NCBI RefSeq assembly: GCF_900102145.1
Contig: NZ_FNBC01000001.1
Span: 62,001-126,000, forward strand
Length of the DNA: 64,000 bases
Direction of reading: 5' to 3'
Source: Thermus arciformis
GTDB lineage: Bacteria; Deinococcota; Deinococci; Deinococcales; Thermaceae
Of this stretch, positions 16,569 through 24,907 are shown piece by piece (within the stretch, counting starts at the first letter, position 1; each line of letters opens with the position of its first letter). A model generated the notes under the pieces. It was not told where the DNA came from, ran no database searches, and saw nothing but the letters and a program-made list of their open reading frames with translations. The position numbers and the translations under genes are program-made.

Positions 16569-16574
16569 AGTCTA
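16569..16574 (-). promoter_or_regulatory. -10 box of HAD hydrolase gene (leaderless)
   Basis: TAGACT, 6 bases before ATG 16562, overlapping the cyclo-ligase stop codon (16572-16574). Confidence 0.4.
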
Positions 16575-17120
16575 GCACCCTTGGGCCAAAGCCCCCCGGG
16601 CATCCGACCGCCTCACCCCCTTTTCCGTGGCCAGGAAGGCCACGGGGACGTCCCAGGGGTCCCGGGGGAGGCGGGGGAGGAGAAGGGCCTCGGGCACCAC
16701 CCCCAAGGAGAGGGCCTTCACCCCGGCGAGGAAGCGGTCGTAAAACCCCTTGCCGTGGCCCAAGCGGAAGCCCTCCCGGTCAAAGGCCAGGCCCGGCACC
16801 ACCACCAGCTCCAAGACCCCGGGGTCCACGGCCTCCGTGGTGGGCTCGAGGAGGCCGAAGGGCCCCGGGGCCAAAGGGCCCCAGGGGTGGACGCTCAGGC
16901 CCTCCCCCGCCACCTTGGGGAGGTAGTAGCGGGCGGGGTAGGCCTCCACCAGGGGGGTGAGGTCCAGCTCGTGGGGCAGGGGGTGGTAGAGGAGGATGTC
17001 CCGGAAGCCCCTCGCCCCAAGCCAAGGCACCAGGGCCTCCAGCACCTGGCGGGAGAGGGCCGTCCGGTCCAGGGTCCGCCAGAGGCTTAGGGCGTGGCGG
17101 CGTAGGGTGGGCTTGTCCAC
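16572..17120 (-). CDS. 5-formyltetrahydrofolate cyclo-ligase
   Basis: Converts 5-formyl-THF to 5,10-methenyl-THF with ATP, returning the stored folate to the one-carbon pool. 182 residues from GTG 17120; a longer frame from 17156 would cross the promoter. Hallmarks: LYHPLPHELDLTPLV, VVPGLAFDREGFRLGHGKGFYDRFL (phosphate-binding GxGKGxYDR), and VPVAFLATEKGV near the end. A TACCCT box at 17132-17127 predicts a leaderless transcript starting at the GTG. HAD follows 9 bases downstream. Confidence 0.93.
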   Translation of the reverse strand: MDKPTLRRHALSLWRTLDRTALSRQVLEALVPWLGARGFRDILLYHPLPHELDLTPLVEAYPARYYLPKVAGEGLSVHPWGPLAPGPFGLLEPTTEAVDPGVLELVVVPGLAFDREGFRLGHGKGFYDRFLAGVKALSLGVVPEALLLPRLPRDPWDVPVAFLATEKGVRRSDARGALAQGC

Positions 17121-17126
17121 GGGGGG

Positions 17127-17175
17127 AGGGTACCACCCCGGCCTCTTGACACTCAAGGGAAGTGAGTGTCAAAAT
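17127..17175. promoter_or_regulatory. Divergent promoters sharing a TTGACACTC inverted repeat
   Basis: TTGACACTC (17146-17154) and GAGTGTCAA (17164-17172) form a perfect 9-base inverted repeat separated by 9 bases. The plus promoter uses TTGACA (17146) with CAAAAT (17170-17175, 18-base spacer). The minus promoter uses TTGAGT (17156-17151) with TACCCT (17132-17127, 18-base spacer). Both -35 boxes lie in or at the repeat, so a dimeric repressor binding there would control both directions. Confidence 0.6.
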
Positions 17176-17196
17176 GCCCTACGGGAGGGTTAGGGT

Positions 17197-17418
17197 ATGC
17201 CGGTCTACGTCTACAAGGGCCTGGAGACGGGGAACTACTACGAGTTTGAACAGGGCTTCCACGACGAGCCCCTGAAGGCCCACCCCGAAACCGGGGAGCC
17301 CCTGAAGCGGGTGATCACCCCGCCGGCCATCATCTTCAAGGGGTCGGGGTGGCACGTGAAGGACTACGCCAAGAAGGACTCCGGTTCCAAATCCGAAGGC
17401 GGGGAGTCCAAGGAGTAG
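17197..17418 (+). CDS. FmdB-family small protein lacking the zinc-ribbon cysteines
   Basis: 73 residues. It aligns by eye with FmdB-type putative regulatory proteins: the MPVYVYK start, FEQGFHDEPLKAHP, and the very typical ITPPAIIFKGSGWHVKDY ending, then a charged tail. The two CxxC pairs that normally bind zinc are absent (ETGN and HPETG in their place), so it cannot form the usual zinc ribbon. ATG with GGGAGGG upstream. Function unknown; FmdB was first noted as a regulator of formamidase genes, which are not present here. Confidence 0.8.
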   Translation: MPVYVYKGLETGNYYEFEQGFHDEPLKAHPETGEPLKRVITPPAIIFKGSGWHVKDYAKKDSGSKSEGGESKE

Positions 17419-17436
17419 GTACCCTCCTCTGGCGAA

Positions 17437-17451
17437 GCCCCGAGCGGGGGC
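17437..17451 (+). terminator. Weak terminator hairpin after the FmdB-like gene
   Basis: GCCCC (17437-17441) pairs with GGGGC (17447-17451); the following bases ctgtggttcttctt are moderately T-rich. Confidence 0.4.
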
Positions 17452-17493
17452 CTGTGGTTCTTCTTACGGCCCGGGGCCCAGGCTTCGGGCCCT

Positions 17494-17499
17494 TATACT
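17494..17499 (+). promoter_or_regulatory. -10 box of SPFH gene (leaderless)
   Basis: TATACT ends 6 bases before ATG 17506, placing the first transcribed base on the A of the start codon. No good -35 box is visible. Confidence 0.55.
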
Positions 17500-17505
17500 T
17501 CTTTC

Positions 17506-18432
17506 ATGCTGAACCTGGCCGCGTTGGTGCTGGTCTTGTTGGGGGTGGGGCTCCTCTTCACCCCCAAAAGGCGGTACGGGCCTTCCCTCCTCGGGCTTGG
17601 GGCCTTGCTCCTGGTGCTGGCCAACAGCTTCGTGGTGGTGCCCGCGGGGCACGTGGGGGTGGTCTTCAACATCCTCAAGGGGGTGCAGGAGCGTCCCCTC
17701 ATGGAAGGGGTGCACTTCGTGGTGCCGGGGCTCCAGCAGGTGGTCCTCTACGATGCCCGGGTGAAGGAGGTCACCCTCTCCGCCCCCCACGAGGGGGAGC
17801 GCAAGGCGGACACCTCCATCCGCGCCCGCTCCAAGGAGGGGTTGGAGATCGGGGTGGACGTGACCGTCCAGTACCGCATCCTCAAGGACCGGGCCCCTAA
17901 GCTCCACCAGGAGGTGGGGCCCGGCTACCTGGAGACCCTCATCGTCCCCCAGGTGCGCTCCAAGGTGCGGGACGCCGTGGGGCAGTACAACGCCGCGGAG
18001 CTCATCAGCACCCAGCGCACCGCCCTGGAGACCTCGGTGAGCGAGGGCCTCGAGGAGGTCCTGCGCCAGTACCACATTGAGCTCGTCTCCGTCCTCCTAC
18101 GGGAGATCCGCATCCCCGAGGCCGTGGCCAAGGTCATTGAGGAGAAGCAGACCGCCGAGCAGCAGGTGCAGATAGAGATCAACCGCCGCAAGCAGGCGGA
18201 GATCGCCGCCCAAAGGCGGGTCATTGAGGCCCAGGGGGAGCGGGACGCCGCCATCCTCCGGGCCGAGGGGGAGGCGAAGGCCATAGAGCTTCGGGGCCGG
18301 GCCCTGAAGAACGCCCCCGAGGTGGTCCAGCTCACCTTCGCCGAGAAGCTGGCCCCGGGGGTGCAGACGGTCTTCGTGCCCAGCACCGGGAACTTCCTCC
18401 TGGACCTGAGGGGCCTGCAGCAGGGGCGCTAG
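17506..18432 (+). CDS. SPFH/Band 7 membrane scaffold protein
   Basis: 308 residues. Two hydrophobic N-terminal helices (about 1-20 and 28-45) anchor it in the membrane, followed by the SPFH/prohibitin domain (VVVPAGHVGVVFNILKG ... VRSKVRDAVGQYNAAELIS) and a long charged coiled coil (about 200-265, EKQTAEQQVQIEINRRKQAE). Prohibitin-like proteins form large ring or cage assemblies that organise membrane domains and modulate FtsH-type proteases. No nfeD gene is adjacent, so this is the prohibitin-like and not the slipin-nfeD type. Its end overlaps the convergent DUF192 gene by 4 bases. Confidence 0.88.
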   Translation: MLNLAALVLVLLGVGLLFTPKRRYGPSLLGLGALLLVLANSFVVVPAGHVGVVFNILKGVQERPLMEGVHFVVPGLQQVVLYDARVKEVTLSAPHEGERKADTSIRARSKEGLEIGVDVTVQYRILKDRAPKLHQEVGPGYLETLIVPQVRSKVRDAVGQYNAAELISTQRTALETSVSEGLEEVLRQYHIELVSVLLREIRIPEAVAKVIEEKQTAEQQVQIEINRRKQAEIAAQRRVIEAQGERDAAILRAEGEAKAIELRGRALKNAPEVVQLTFAEKLAPGVQTVFVPSTGNFLLDLRGLQQGR

Positions 18433-18878
18433 GGCAGAACCCGGTCCCCGGGGGAGACCTCCAGGAGGCCTTCCCGCACCTCCAACACCCCCCGGTAGGC
18501 CGTGCCGGGGGCGTAGGTCTCTCCTGGCTTCAGGTGGGCCACCTTCAGCACCCGGCCCTCCCCGTCTAGAAAGGCCACCTGCACGGGGAAGCGGTAGCCC
18601 TCGGCGCTGAAGGGGGCGTCCGTGGCCTCGGGGAAGAGGTAGAGGAGGGCCTCCAGGGGCTCTTGCCGCAGGCCAAGCCCCCGGGCCCAGGCCTCGGGGG
18701 TGCGGGCCAGGCGGCCCTTTAGGGTCTTGAGGCCCTCCCGGGTCTCCACCTGGATGGCGGTGGGGGAAGGGGTGGGGGGGAGCTTGCGGAAGGCCAGGAG
18801 GTAGCCCAGGAGGGAAAAGACGGAGAGGAGGACGAGGAGGAGGAAGGCGGCCAGGGGGAAGAGGGGGTTCCGCTCCAC
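18429..18878 (-). CDS. DUF192 family protein, membrane-anchored
   Basis: About 149 residues from GTG 18878, which overlaps the stop of the upstream DUF192 gene (TAGTG); TTG 18890 is an alternative start. One N-terminal transmembrane helix, then a DUF192 domain (GLKTLKGRLARTPEAWARGLGLRQEP ... VQVAFLDGEGRVLKVAHLKPG). DUF192 proteins are small periplasmic or extracellular beta-barrels of unknown function. The usual F/W-MKNT core of the family is missing here, so this copy has diverged from its neighbour. Confidence 0.78.
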   Translation of the reverse strand: MERNPLFPLAAFLLLVLLSVFSLLGYLLAFRKLPPTPSPTAIQVETREGLKTLKGRLARTPEAWARGLGLRQEPLEALLYLFPEATDAPFSAEGYRFPVQVAFLDGEGRVLKVAHLKPGETYAPGTAYRGVLEVREGLLEVSPGDRVLP

Positions 18879-19333
18879 TACTTGGGCCAAAGCTTCAGGG
18901 CTTCCCCGCCCACCCGGGCCCCCTCGGCGAGGCCCCGCCTCCGGAACCAGCCTTGGTTCACCTCCAGGGCCCCCTGGTAGACCACCCCGGGGTAGTAGAC
19001 GGGGCAGGGGTCGGCCTTGCAGGGGGCCATGTCCAGGATCCGCAGGACCACCCCTTCCCGGTTGAAGAAGGCGATGGAGAGGGGGATGAGGGTGTTTTTC
19101 ATCCAGAACCCCCCGGCGGTGGGGGCGGGGAAGAGGAAGACCATGCCCTCGTCCTCGCCGAGGCGCTCCCGGAACATGAGGCCCTGGGCCTGGCGCGCGG
19201 GGGTGTCGGCCACCTCCACCTTGAGGAGGTGGCGCTTGCCGTTTCCCTCCACGTAGAGGGTGCTCTTGGGGAAGGTGAGCCCCTGGGCCAGGGCGAGGAG
19301 GCCCAGGAGGCCGAGGAGGGCGAAGAAGCGCAT
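18878..19333 (-). CDS. DUF192 family secreted protein
   Basis: 151 residues with a signal peptide (MRFFALLGLLGLLALAQG) and a complete DUF192 domain: ADTPARQAQGLMFRERLGEDEGMVFLFP, the hallmark GFWMKNTLIPLSIAFF, and YQGALEVNQGWF. Function unknown; members are exported. ATG at 19333 with CATAAT at 19345-19340 gives a leaderless transcript. The second, membrane-anchored copy is translationally coupled downstream. Confidence 0.87.
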   Translation of the reverse strand: MRFFALLGLLGLLALAQGLTFPKSTLYVEGNGKRHLLKVEVADTPARQAQGLMFRERLGEDEGMVFLFPAPTAGGFWMKNTLIPLSIAFFNREGVVLRILDMAPCKADPCPVYYPGVVYQGALEVNQGWFRRRGLAEGARVGGEALKLWPK

Positions 19334-19339
19334 GGGTCC

Positions 19340-20662
<1,323 letters not shown>

Positions 20663-20668
20663 GGGGAA

Positions 20669-20674
20669 AGCTTA
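20669..20674 (-). promoter_or_regulatory. -10 box of Nif3-tmk (leaderless)
   Basis: TAAGCT at the leaderless spacing to ATG 20662. Only TANNNT is conserved, so this is a weak call. Confidence 0.35.
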
Positions 20675-20706
20675 CCCGATGCCTCCCGGGGGGCTTTGCG
20701 GGCGAA

Positions 20707-20723
20707 TGACCGGTCAGTATCAT
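20707..20723 (+). promoter_or_regulatory. TGACCGGTCA palindrome and -10 box upstream of S9 peptidase
   Basis: A perfect 10-base palindrome at 20707-20716 sits just upstream of TATCAT (20718-20723), which is 6 bases before ATG 20730. A regulator bound here would block the promoter. The symmetry and G+C-rich core are like TetR-family half-sites, but no regulator gene is adjacent. Confidence 0.45.
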
Positions 20724-20729
20724 GGCGGC

Positions 20730-22535
20730 ATGGAGCCCGAAACCCTGCTGAAGCTCCGCTTCCTCTCCGACCTCACCCCAGGCCCCGAGGGCCTTCCCCT
20801 CTTCCTCCTCACGGAGATCCAGGAGGGGGACCCGCCCCGCTACCGCTCCCGCGTCGCCCTCTTTGACGGGGCCTTGCGCCTCCTCACCCAGGAGGAGGCG
20901 AGAAGGCCCCGCTACCGCGCCCCCTTCCTCTACTTCCTGCGCCGGGTGGGGGAGCGGGAGGAGCTTTTCCGCCTGGACCTCCGGGGGGGCGAGGCGGAGC
21001 GCCTCACGGAGACCGCCGGGGTCCTGGACTACGCCCTTGGCCCCGGGGGCGAGGTGGCCTTCCTGGCCCTGAAGGAGGCTCCCCGGCCTGGGGAGCCCCG
21101 GGTCTTCGGGGGCTGGCCCTTCAAGTTTGACGGGAGGGGGCTTCTGCCCGAGGGGAGGGTGGCCCTCTACGCCCTGGAGGAGGGCAAGGCCCGCCTCCTC
21201 CTGGACCGCTACCCCCCGCCCAAGGAGATGGTCTACGCCCCTGAGGGGCTCTACCTGGTCATGCCCGAGGACGCCCGGGCCCAGGCGGAGGGCCGGGACA
21301 CCCTCTTCCTCCTCCGGGAAGGGGAGCTGGAGAAGGTCTACGGGGGCGTGGGCCCCATCTTCGCCCTGGAGTGGAGCCCGGAGGGGCTCTTCTTCCTGGG
21401 GCACGCCTTTGAGCGGGGCGGGGGCACGGAGGCGAGGCTCTACCACCTCAGAGGTGGCGAGGCCCGGGTGCTCTTTGAGGGAAGCCTCCAGAACTCCCTG
21501 AACTCCGACCTGCGCTACGGCCAGCACCCCCAGGGCCCCAGGTGGGGCGAAGACGGGGTCTACCTGGTGCGCACCGAGGCGGGGAGGGCGCGGCTTTACC
21601 GCGTGGGCCTGGACGGGAGGGCGGAGGCCCTCACCGAGGGGGGAAGCGTCCTCGCCTTCGCCCTCACGGAGCGGGGGCTTTTCCTCCTCAAGGAGGACTT
21701 CACCCACCCGGCCAGGCTCGAGGGCCCCTTGGGCCCCTTTGACCCCAACGCCGGGGTCTTGGACCTGGCCGAGCCCCTCTACACCGAGTGGACAAGCCCC
21801 GAGGGGCACAGGGTCCCGGGGTGGGTCCTCCTGCCCGAGGGGGAGGGGCCCCACCCGGTGGTCCTCTACATCCACGGGGGGCCCCACACCGCCTTCGGGG
21901 CCGCCCCCATGCTGGAGCTCCAGCTTTTCCGCCGGGCGGGCTACGCCGTGGCCTTCGCCAACCCCCGGGGCTCCACGGGCTACGGCCAGGACTTCGCCCT
22001 CCTGGAGGGGGAGTGGGGGGAGCGGGACGAGCGGGACCTCATGGGGTTCTTGGACCACGTCCTGGCCCACTTCCCCTTGGACCCCAAGCGGGTGGGGGTG
22101 GCGGGGGGAAGCTACGGCGGGTACATGACGAACTGGCTCACGGCCCGCTACCCCACCCGCTTCAAGGCGGCGGTCACCGACCGGAGCATCTGCAACTGGC
22201 TGAGCTTCTTCGGGGCGAGCGACATCGGCCCCCGGTTCACCTACCTGGAGCTTGGGGCCAAGCCCTGGGAGAGGCCCGAGGTCCTTTGGGAGAAGAGCCC
22301 CCTCCGCCTGGTCCACCGGGTCCGGACCCCCACCCTCGTGGTCCACTCGGAAGAGGACCACCGCTGCCCCATAGACCAGGGGGAGACCTGGTACACCGCC
22401 CTCTTCCACCTCGGGGTCAAGGCCCGGTTCTTTAGGGTGCCCGAGGAAGGCCACGAGCTTTCCCGCTCGGGGCGGCCCGACCGCCGCCTGGCCCGGCTTC
22501 GGGCCTACCTGGACTGGTGGCGGGAAAACCTCTAG
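20730..22535 (+). CDS. S9 family prolyl oligopeptidase / acylaminoacyl-peptidase-like
   Basis: 601 residues, cytosolic (no signal peptide). The N-terminal part (about 10-350) looks like the seven-bladed propeller that filters substrates; the C-terminal alpha/beta hydrolase carries the triad Ser461 in GGSYGGYM, Asp543 in HSEEDHRCP and His575 in EEGHELS. The oxyanion segment IHGGPHTAFG precedes it. The GGSYGGY context and EDHRCP are typical of the S9C acylaminoacyl peptidase group. ATG 20730 was chosen because the -10 box gives a start there; a longer frame crosses the promoter. Confidence 0.9.
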   Translation: MEPETLLKLRFLSDLTPGPEGLPLFLLTEIQEGDPPRYRSRVALFDGALRLLTQEEARRPRYRAPFLYFLRRVGEREELFRLDLRGGEAERLTETAGVLDYALGPGGEVAFLALKEAPRPGEPRVFGGWPFKFDGRGLLPEGRVALYALEEGKARLLLDRYPPPKEMVYAPEGLYLVMPEDARAQAEGRDTLFLLREGELEKVYGGVGPIFALEWSPEGLFFLGHAFERGGGTEARLYHLRGGEARVLFEGSLQNSLNSDLRYGQHPQGPRWGEDGVYLVRTEAGRARLYRVGLDGRAEALTEGGSVLAFALTERGLFLLKEDFTHPARLEGPLGPFDPNAGVLDLAEPLYTEWTSPEGHRVPGWVLLPEGEGPHPVVLYIHGGPHTAFGAAPMLELQLFRRAGYAVAFANPRGSTGYGQDFALLEGEWGERDERDLMGFLDHVLAHFPLDPKRVGVAGGSYGGYMTNWLTARYPTRFKAAVTDRSICNWLSFFGASDIGPRFTYLELGAKPWERPEVLWEKSPLRLVHRVRTPTLVVHSEEDHRCPIDQGETWYTALFHLGVKARFFRVPEEGHELSRSGRPDRRLARLRAYLDWWRENL

Positions 22536-22587
22536 CGCCGCCCCATGCTGGCTTGGGCCGGGCGTAAGGAAAGGAGAATATAAAGGT

Positions 22588-22611
22588 CCCCGTCCGGGGA
22601 CACGGACGGGG
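22588..22611. terminator. Hairpin terminator between convergent peptidase and roadblock operon
   Basis: CCCCGTCC (22588-22595) pairs with GGACGGGG (22604-22611). A competing stem GTCCCCG/CGGGGAC overlaps it. On the minus strand it is followed by CCTTTATATTC, a fair U-tract, so it most likely ends the recR-roadblock operon. Confidence 0.6.
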
Positions 22612-22625
22612 GCTTCAGGGGGTCT

Positions 22626-22892
22626 TTAGGCCTGGTTCTCCGCCACGGGCTCGGGGATGGGGCCGAAGGTCTCCTCGTAGCGGGCCACGTTCTCGGCCAG
22701 GCTCCGGAGGAGGGCCTTGGCGTGCTGCGGGCTCGTGATGACCCGGCTCACCACCAGGGCCCCGCCCTGGGGCTGGAGCAGGGCGAAGTCCAGGATGAAT
22801 TCGTTCTTGGTGTGGGCGATGAGGGCCAGGTTGGCGTAGCGGCCTAGGGCGGTGTCCTTGTCTATCTGAATGTCCAGTTTGAGCTCGTTCAT
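22626..22892 (-). CDS. DUF3467-like small protein
   Basis: 88 residues: IDKDTALGRYANLALIAHTKNEFILDFALLQPQGGALVVSRVITSPQHAKALLRSLAENVARYEETFGPI. The RYANLALI...EFILDF...SRVITSPQHAKAL blocks are diagnostic of DUF3467, a small protein family of unknown function. ATG overlaps the stop of the upstream roadblock gene (ATGA). Last gene of the ebfC-recR-roadblock operon, ending at a hairpin. Confidence 0.8.
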   Translation of the reverse strand: MNELKLDIQIDKDTALGRYANLALIAHTKNEFILDFALLQPQGGALVVSRVITSPQHAKALLRSLAENVARYEETFGPIPEPVAENQA

Positions 22893-23239
22893 CGGAGGGC
22901 CTCCTCTATCTTGGGCAGCACCTTCTTCAGCGTGAGCCGCGCCCGGCCTAGGCTTTTCACCCCGTCCAGGAACAGGAGAAGGTGGTGCCCGGGGAGGGGC
23001 GCCAGAAGGAGCGCCCCTTCGGGGTACTCTACCATGACCTCCTCCAGCCCCTCCTGGCCCAGGGTCTGGGCCAGGGCCTGGGCCGTGCCCAAGACGGTGG
23101 CGGCCCGGGCGGAGAGGAGGCTGGCTTCCGGGGCCCCTTCCTCCCGCGCCTCCTCCACCACGAAGCCATCCTCGCTGAGCAGGGCCGCCACCCGCACGCC
23201 CCGGGTGGCCTTGAGTTCCTTGAGGGCTTCCTCCACCAT
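22889..23239 (-). CDS. Roadblock/LC7 domain protein 3
   Basis: 116 residues, one roadblock/LC7 fold: LKATRGVRVAALLSEDGFVVEEA, the central helix with SARAATVLGTAQALAQTL, and VEYPEGALLLAPLPGHHLLLFLDG. Roadblock proteins are dimeric platforms; bacterial MglB is the GTPase-activating partner of MglA in cell polarity. No GTPase gene is adjacent. AGGAGG upstream of ATG 23239. It resembles classic MglB-type roadblocks most of the three. Confidence 0.78.
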   Translation of the reverse strand: MVEEALKELKATRGVRVAALLSEDGFVVEEAREEGAPEASLLSARAATVLGTAQALAQTLGQEGLEEVMVEYPEGALLLAPLPGHHLLLFLDGVKSLGRARLTLKKVLPKIEEALR

Positions 23240-23247
23240 GGTTCCTC

Positions 23248-23577
23248 CTAGAGGCCTTGCACCTTGAGGGCGATGCGGGAGAGCTCCTGGCCGATGGCCT
23301 TGCGGTCCATGCCCCGCTCAATCACCGCCCCGAGGATGTACTCCCCCACCTTCAAGGCCAAGACCTCCTGCTGGTCCGTGGCCAGGGTGAAGCGGCGCAC
23401 CTCCCCGGAAAGGGCTTCGGCCAGGGGGGCCATGTGGCGGGCCAGGGAGGCCAGTTCCGCCGCCAGGACCTCGGCGGGGGGGGCGCCCCGGCCCAGGGCC
23501 TCAATCACCAGGCCGTCCAGCCCCGTGAGGACCGCCCGCTTCACCCCCAAGGGGGCCAGGGTTTCTAGGTAAGCCAT
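23248..23577 (-). CDS. Roadblock/LC7-like protein 2
   Basis: 109 residues: LGVKRAVLTGLDGLVIEALGRG, AAELASLARHMAPLAEALSGE, TLATDQQEVLALKVGEYILGAVIERG. The strand-helix-strand-strand layout is that of a roadblock fold. Starts 13 bases inside the upstream gene. Together with its neighbours it probably forms hetero-dimers or higher assemblies. Confidence 0.72.
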   Translation of the reverse strand: MAYLETLAPLGVKRAVLTGLDGLVIEALGRGAPPAEVLAAELASLARHMAPLAEALSGEVRRFTLATDQQEVLALKVGEYILGAVIERGMDRKAIGQELSRIALKVQGL

Positions 23578-23972
23578 CCCGCCACCTCCAAAAGCCTTTC
23601 CGCGGCCTTGGCCGCCTGCCGGCGCGCCTGGCCGAGGTTGCCCCCGGCCTCGAGGAGGAGAAGGAGGAAAAGGCCCTTGCCCTCCCGGGACGGGGAACGA
23701 GCGCCCACCATGCGGGCATAGCCTACCACGGGATGCCCTCCCACCAGAAGCTCCTCCACCCTGGGGGTAAAGAGGCTTCCCGCGTAGGCGGCCTGGGCCT
23801 GGCGCAGGAGGGCGGCGTGCTCGGCCACGGCGGCCTCGAGGTCCACCCGCCTCCGCCCCACCCCTTCCACCAGGAGGCCTTCCAGGGTGCCCAAGGCGGC
23901 GGCGAAGGCGCCGTCCACCCGGGTTAAGAGCTCGTGCAGGAGGGTTTCGGTGGGGGCTTCGGGTTGGCGCAT
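23565..23972 (-). CDS. Roadblock-like protein 1
   Basis: 135 residues. FAAALGTLEGLLVEGVGRRRVDLEAAVAEHAALLRQAQ, then a strand-rich stretch with GYARMVGARSPSREGKGLFLLLLLEAGGNLGQARRQAAKAAERL. The pattern fits a longer roadblock domain, less certain than in the two following genes. ATG begins 2 bases after the recR stop (TAAAGATG), tying the cluster to recR in one transcript. Confidence 0.65.
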   Translation of the reverse strand: MRQPEAPTETLLHELLTRVDGAFAAALGTLEGLLVEGVGRRRVDLEAAVAEHAALLRQAQAAYAGSLFTPRVEELLVGGHPVVGYARMVGARSPSREGKGLFLLLLLEAGGNLGQARRQAAKAAERLLEVAGWLT

Positions 23973-23974
23973 CT

Positions 23975-24559
23975 TTAGAGGGGCTTTCTCCCCTCCAGGG
24001 CCCGGCCCAGGGTGACCTCGTCCACGTACTCTAGGCTTCCTCCCACGGGAAGCCCGTAGGCCAGGCGGCTCGCCTTCACTCCCCGCCTCTTAAGCTCCTC
24101 CGCCAGGTAAAGGGCCGTGGCCTCCCCCTCCACGGTCATGGAGGTGGCCAGCACCACCTCCCGCACCTGGGAGAGCCTGGGCCAAAGGCTTTCCAGGTTG
24201 AGCTCCTTGGGCCCCACCCCTTCCAAGGGGTTCAGGGCCCCGCCCAGGACGTGGTAGAGCCCTCTGAACTCCCCGCTCCTTTCCAGGGCGTAGAGGTCGG
24301 CCACCGTCTCCACCACGGCGAGGAGGGTGGGGTCCCGGCTCTCGTCCTGGCAGATGGGGCAAAGCTCCCCCTCCGCCAGGTTGCCGCAAAGACGGCACAC
24401 CCCAAGGCCCGAAAGGCCCGCCAAAGCCCCCTTGAGCTCCTCGGCCTCCTCCTTGTGGAAGGCCAGGTGGAGGGCGAGCTTCTGGGCGGTCTTGGGGCCG
24501 ATGCCGGGCAGGCGGGAGAGGGCCCGGGTGAGCTTGAGGAGGCTTTCCGGATACCTCAT
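23975..24559 (-). CDS. recR: Recombination mediator protein RecR
   Basis: 194 residues. N-terminal helix-hairpin-helix (LSRLPGIGPKTAQKLALHL), a C4 zinc finger (CRLCGNLAEGELCPIC), a Toprim domain (LLAVVETVADLYALE ... LNPLEGVGP) and the C-terminal YGLPVGGSLEYVDEVTLGRAL. With RecO/RecF it loads RecA on gapped DNA. Its ATG abuts the ebfC stop, the usual ebfC-recR pairing. Confidence 0.97.
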   Translation of the reverse strand: MRYPESLLKLTRALSRLPGIGPKTAQKLALHLAFHKEEAEELKGALAGLSGLGVCRLCGNLAEGELCPICQDESRDPTLLAVVETVADLYALERSGEFRGLYHVLGGALNPLEGVGPKELNLESLWPRLSQVREVVLATSMTVEGEATALYLAEELKRRGVKASRLAYGLPVGGSLEYVDEVTLGRALEGRKPL

Positions 24560-24877
24560 CTAGAAGAGCTTCCCCAGCATGTCCCCCACGCCCCCGAGCT
24601 CCCGGGCCATCTCCTTTTCCGAGAGCTCGCGGGCCTTCCTTTGGGCGTCCTGGATGGCCACCAGGAGGAGGTCCTCGAGGCCTTCCGGGTCGTCCTGGAA
24701 GGCCTTAAGGGCCTCGGGCTTGAGCCTTAGGGCGAGGATCCTCCCGTGGCCGTTGGCCTCCACCTCCACGAGGCCCTGGGCCGAGCCCACCACGGTCATG
24801 GCCTCCAGCCTCTCCTGGACCTCGGCGGCCTTCTTCTGGGCCTTCTGCGCTTCCTTGAGGAGCTTCTGCAGGTTCAT
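24560..24877 (-). CDS. ebfC: YbaB/EbfC family nucleoid-associated protein
   Basis: 105 residues: a coiled [21 protein letters not shown] start and conserved [22 protein letters not shown] dimeric DNA-binding protein commonly encoded before recR. ATG 24877 has GGGAGGGACG upstream; a TATACT box at 24898-24893 predicts a 9-base leader. First gene of the operon ebfC-recR-roadblock1-2-3-DUF3467. Confidence 0.94.
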   Translation of the reverse strand: MNLQKLLKEAQKAQKKAAEVQERLEAMTVVGSAQGLVEVEANGHGRILALRLKPEALKAFQDDPEGLEDLLLVAIQDAQRKARELSEKEMARELGGVGDMLGKLF

Positions 24878-24892
24878 CGTCCCTCCCCCATG

Positions 24893-24900
24893 AGTATAGT
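24893..24900. promoter_or_regulatory. Overlapping divergent -10 boxes (ebfC / hemB)
   Basis: Minus TATACT (24898-24893) and plus TATAGT (24895-24900) lie on the same 8 bases. Predicted starts: about 24886 for ebfC (9-base leader with ribosome site) and 24907/24908 for hemB (leaderless). Confidence 0.6.
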
Positions 24901-24907
24901 GGAAGCC

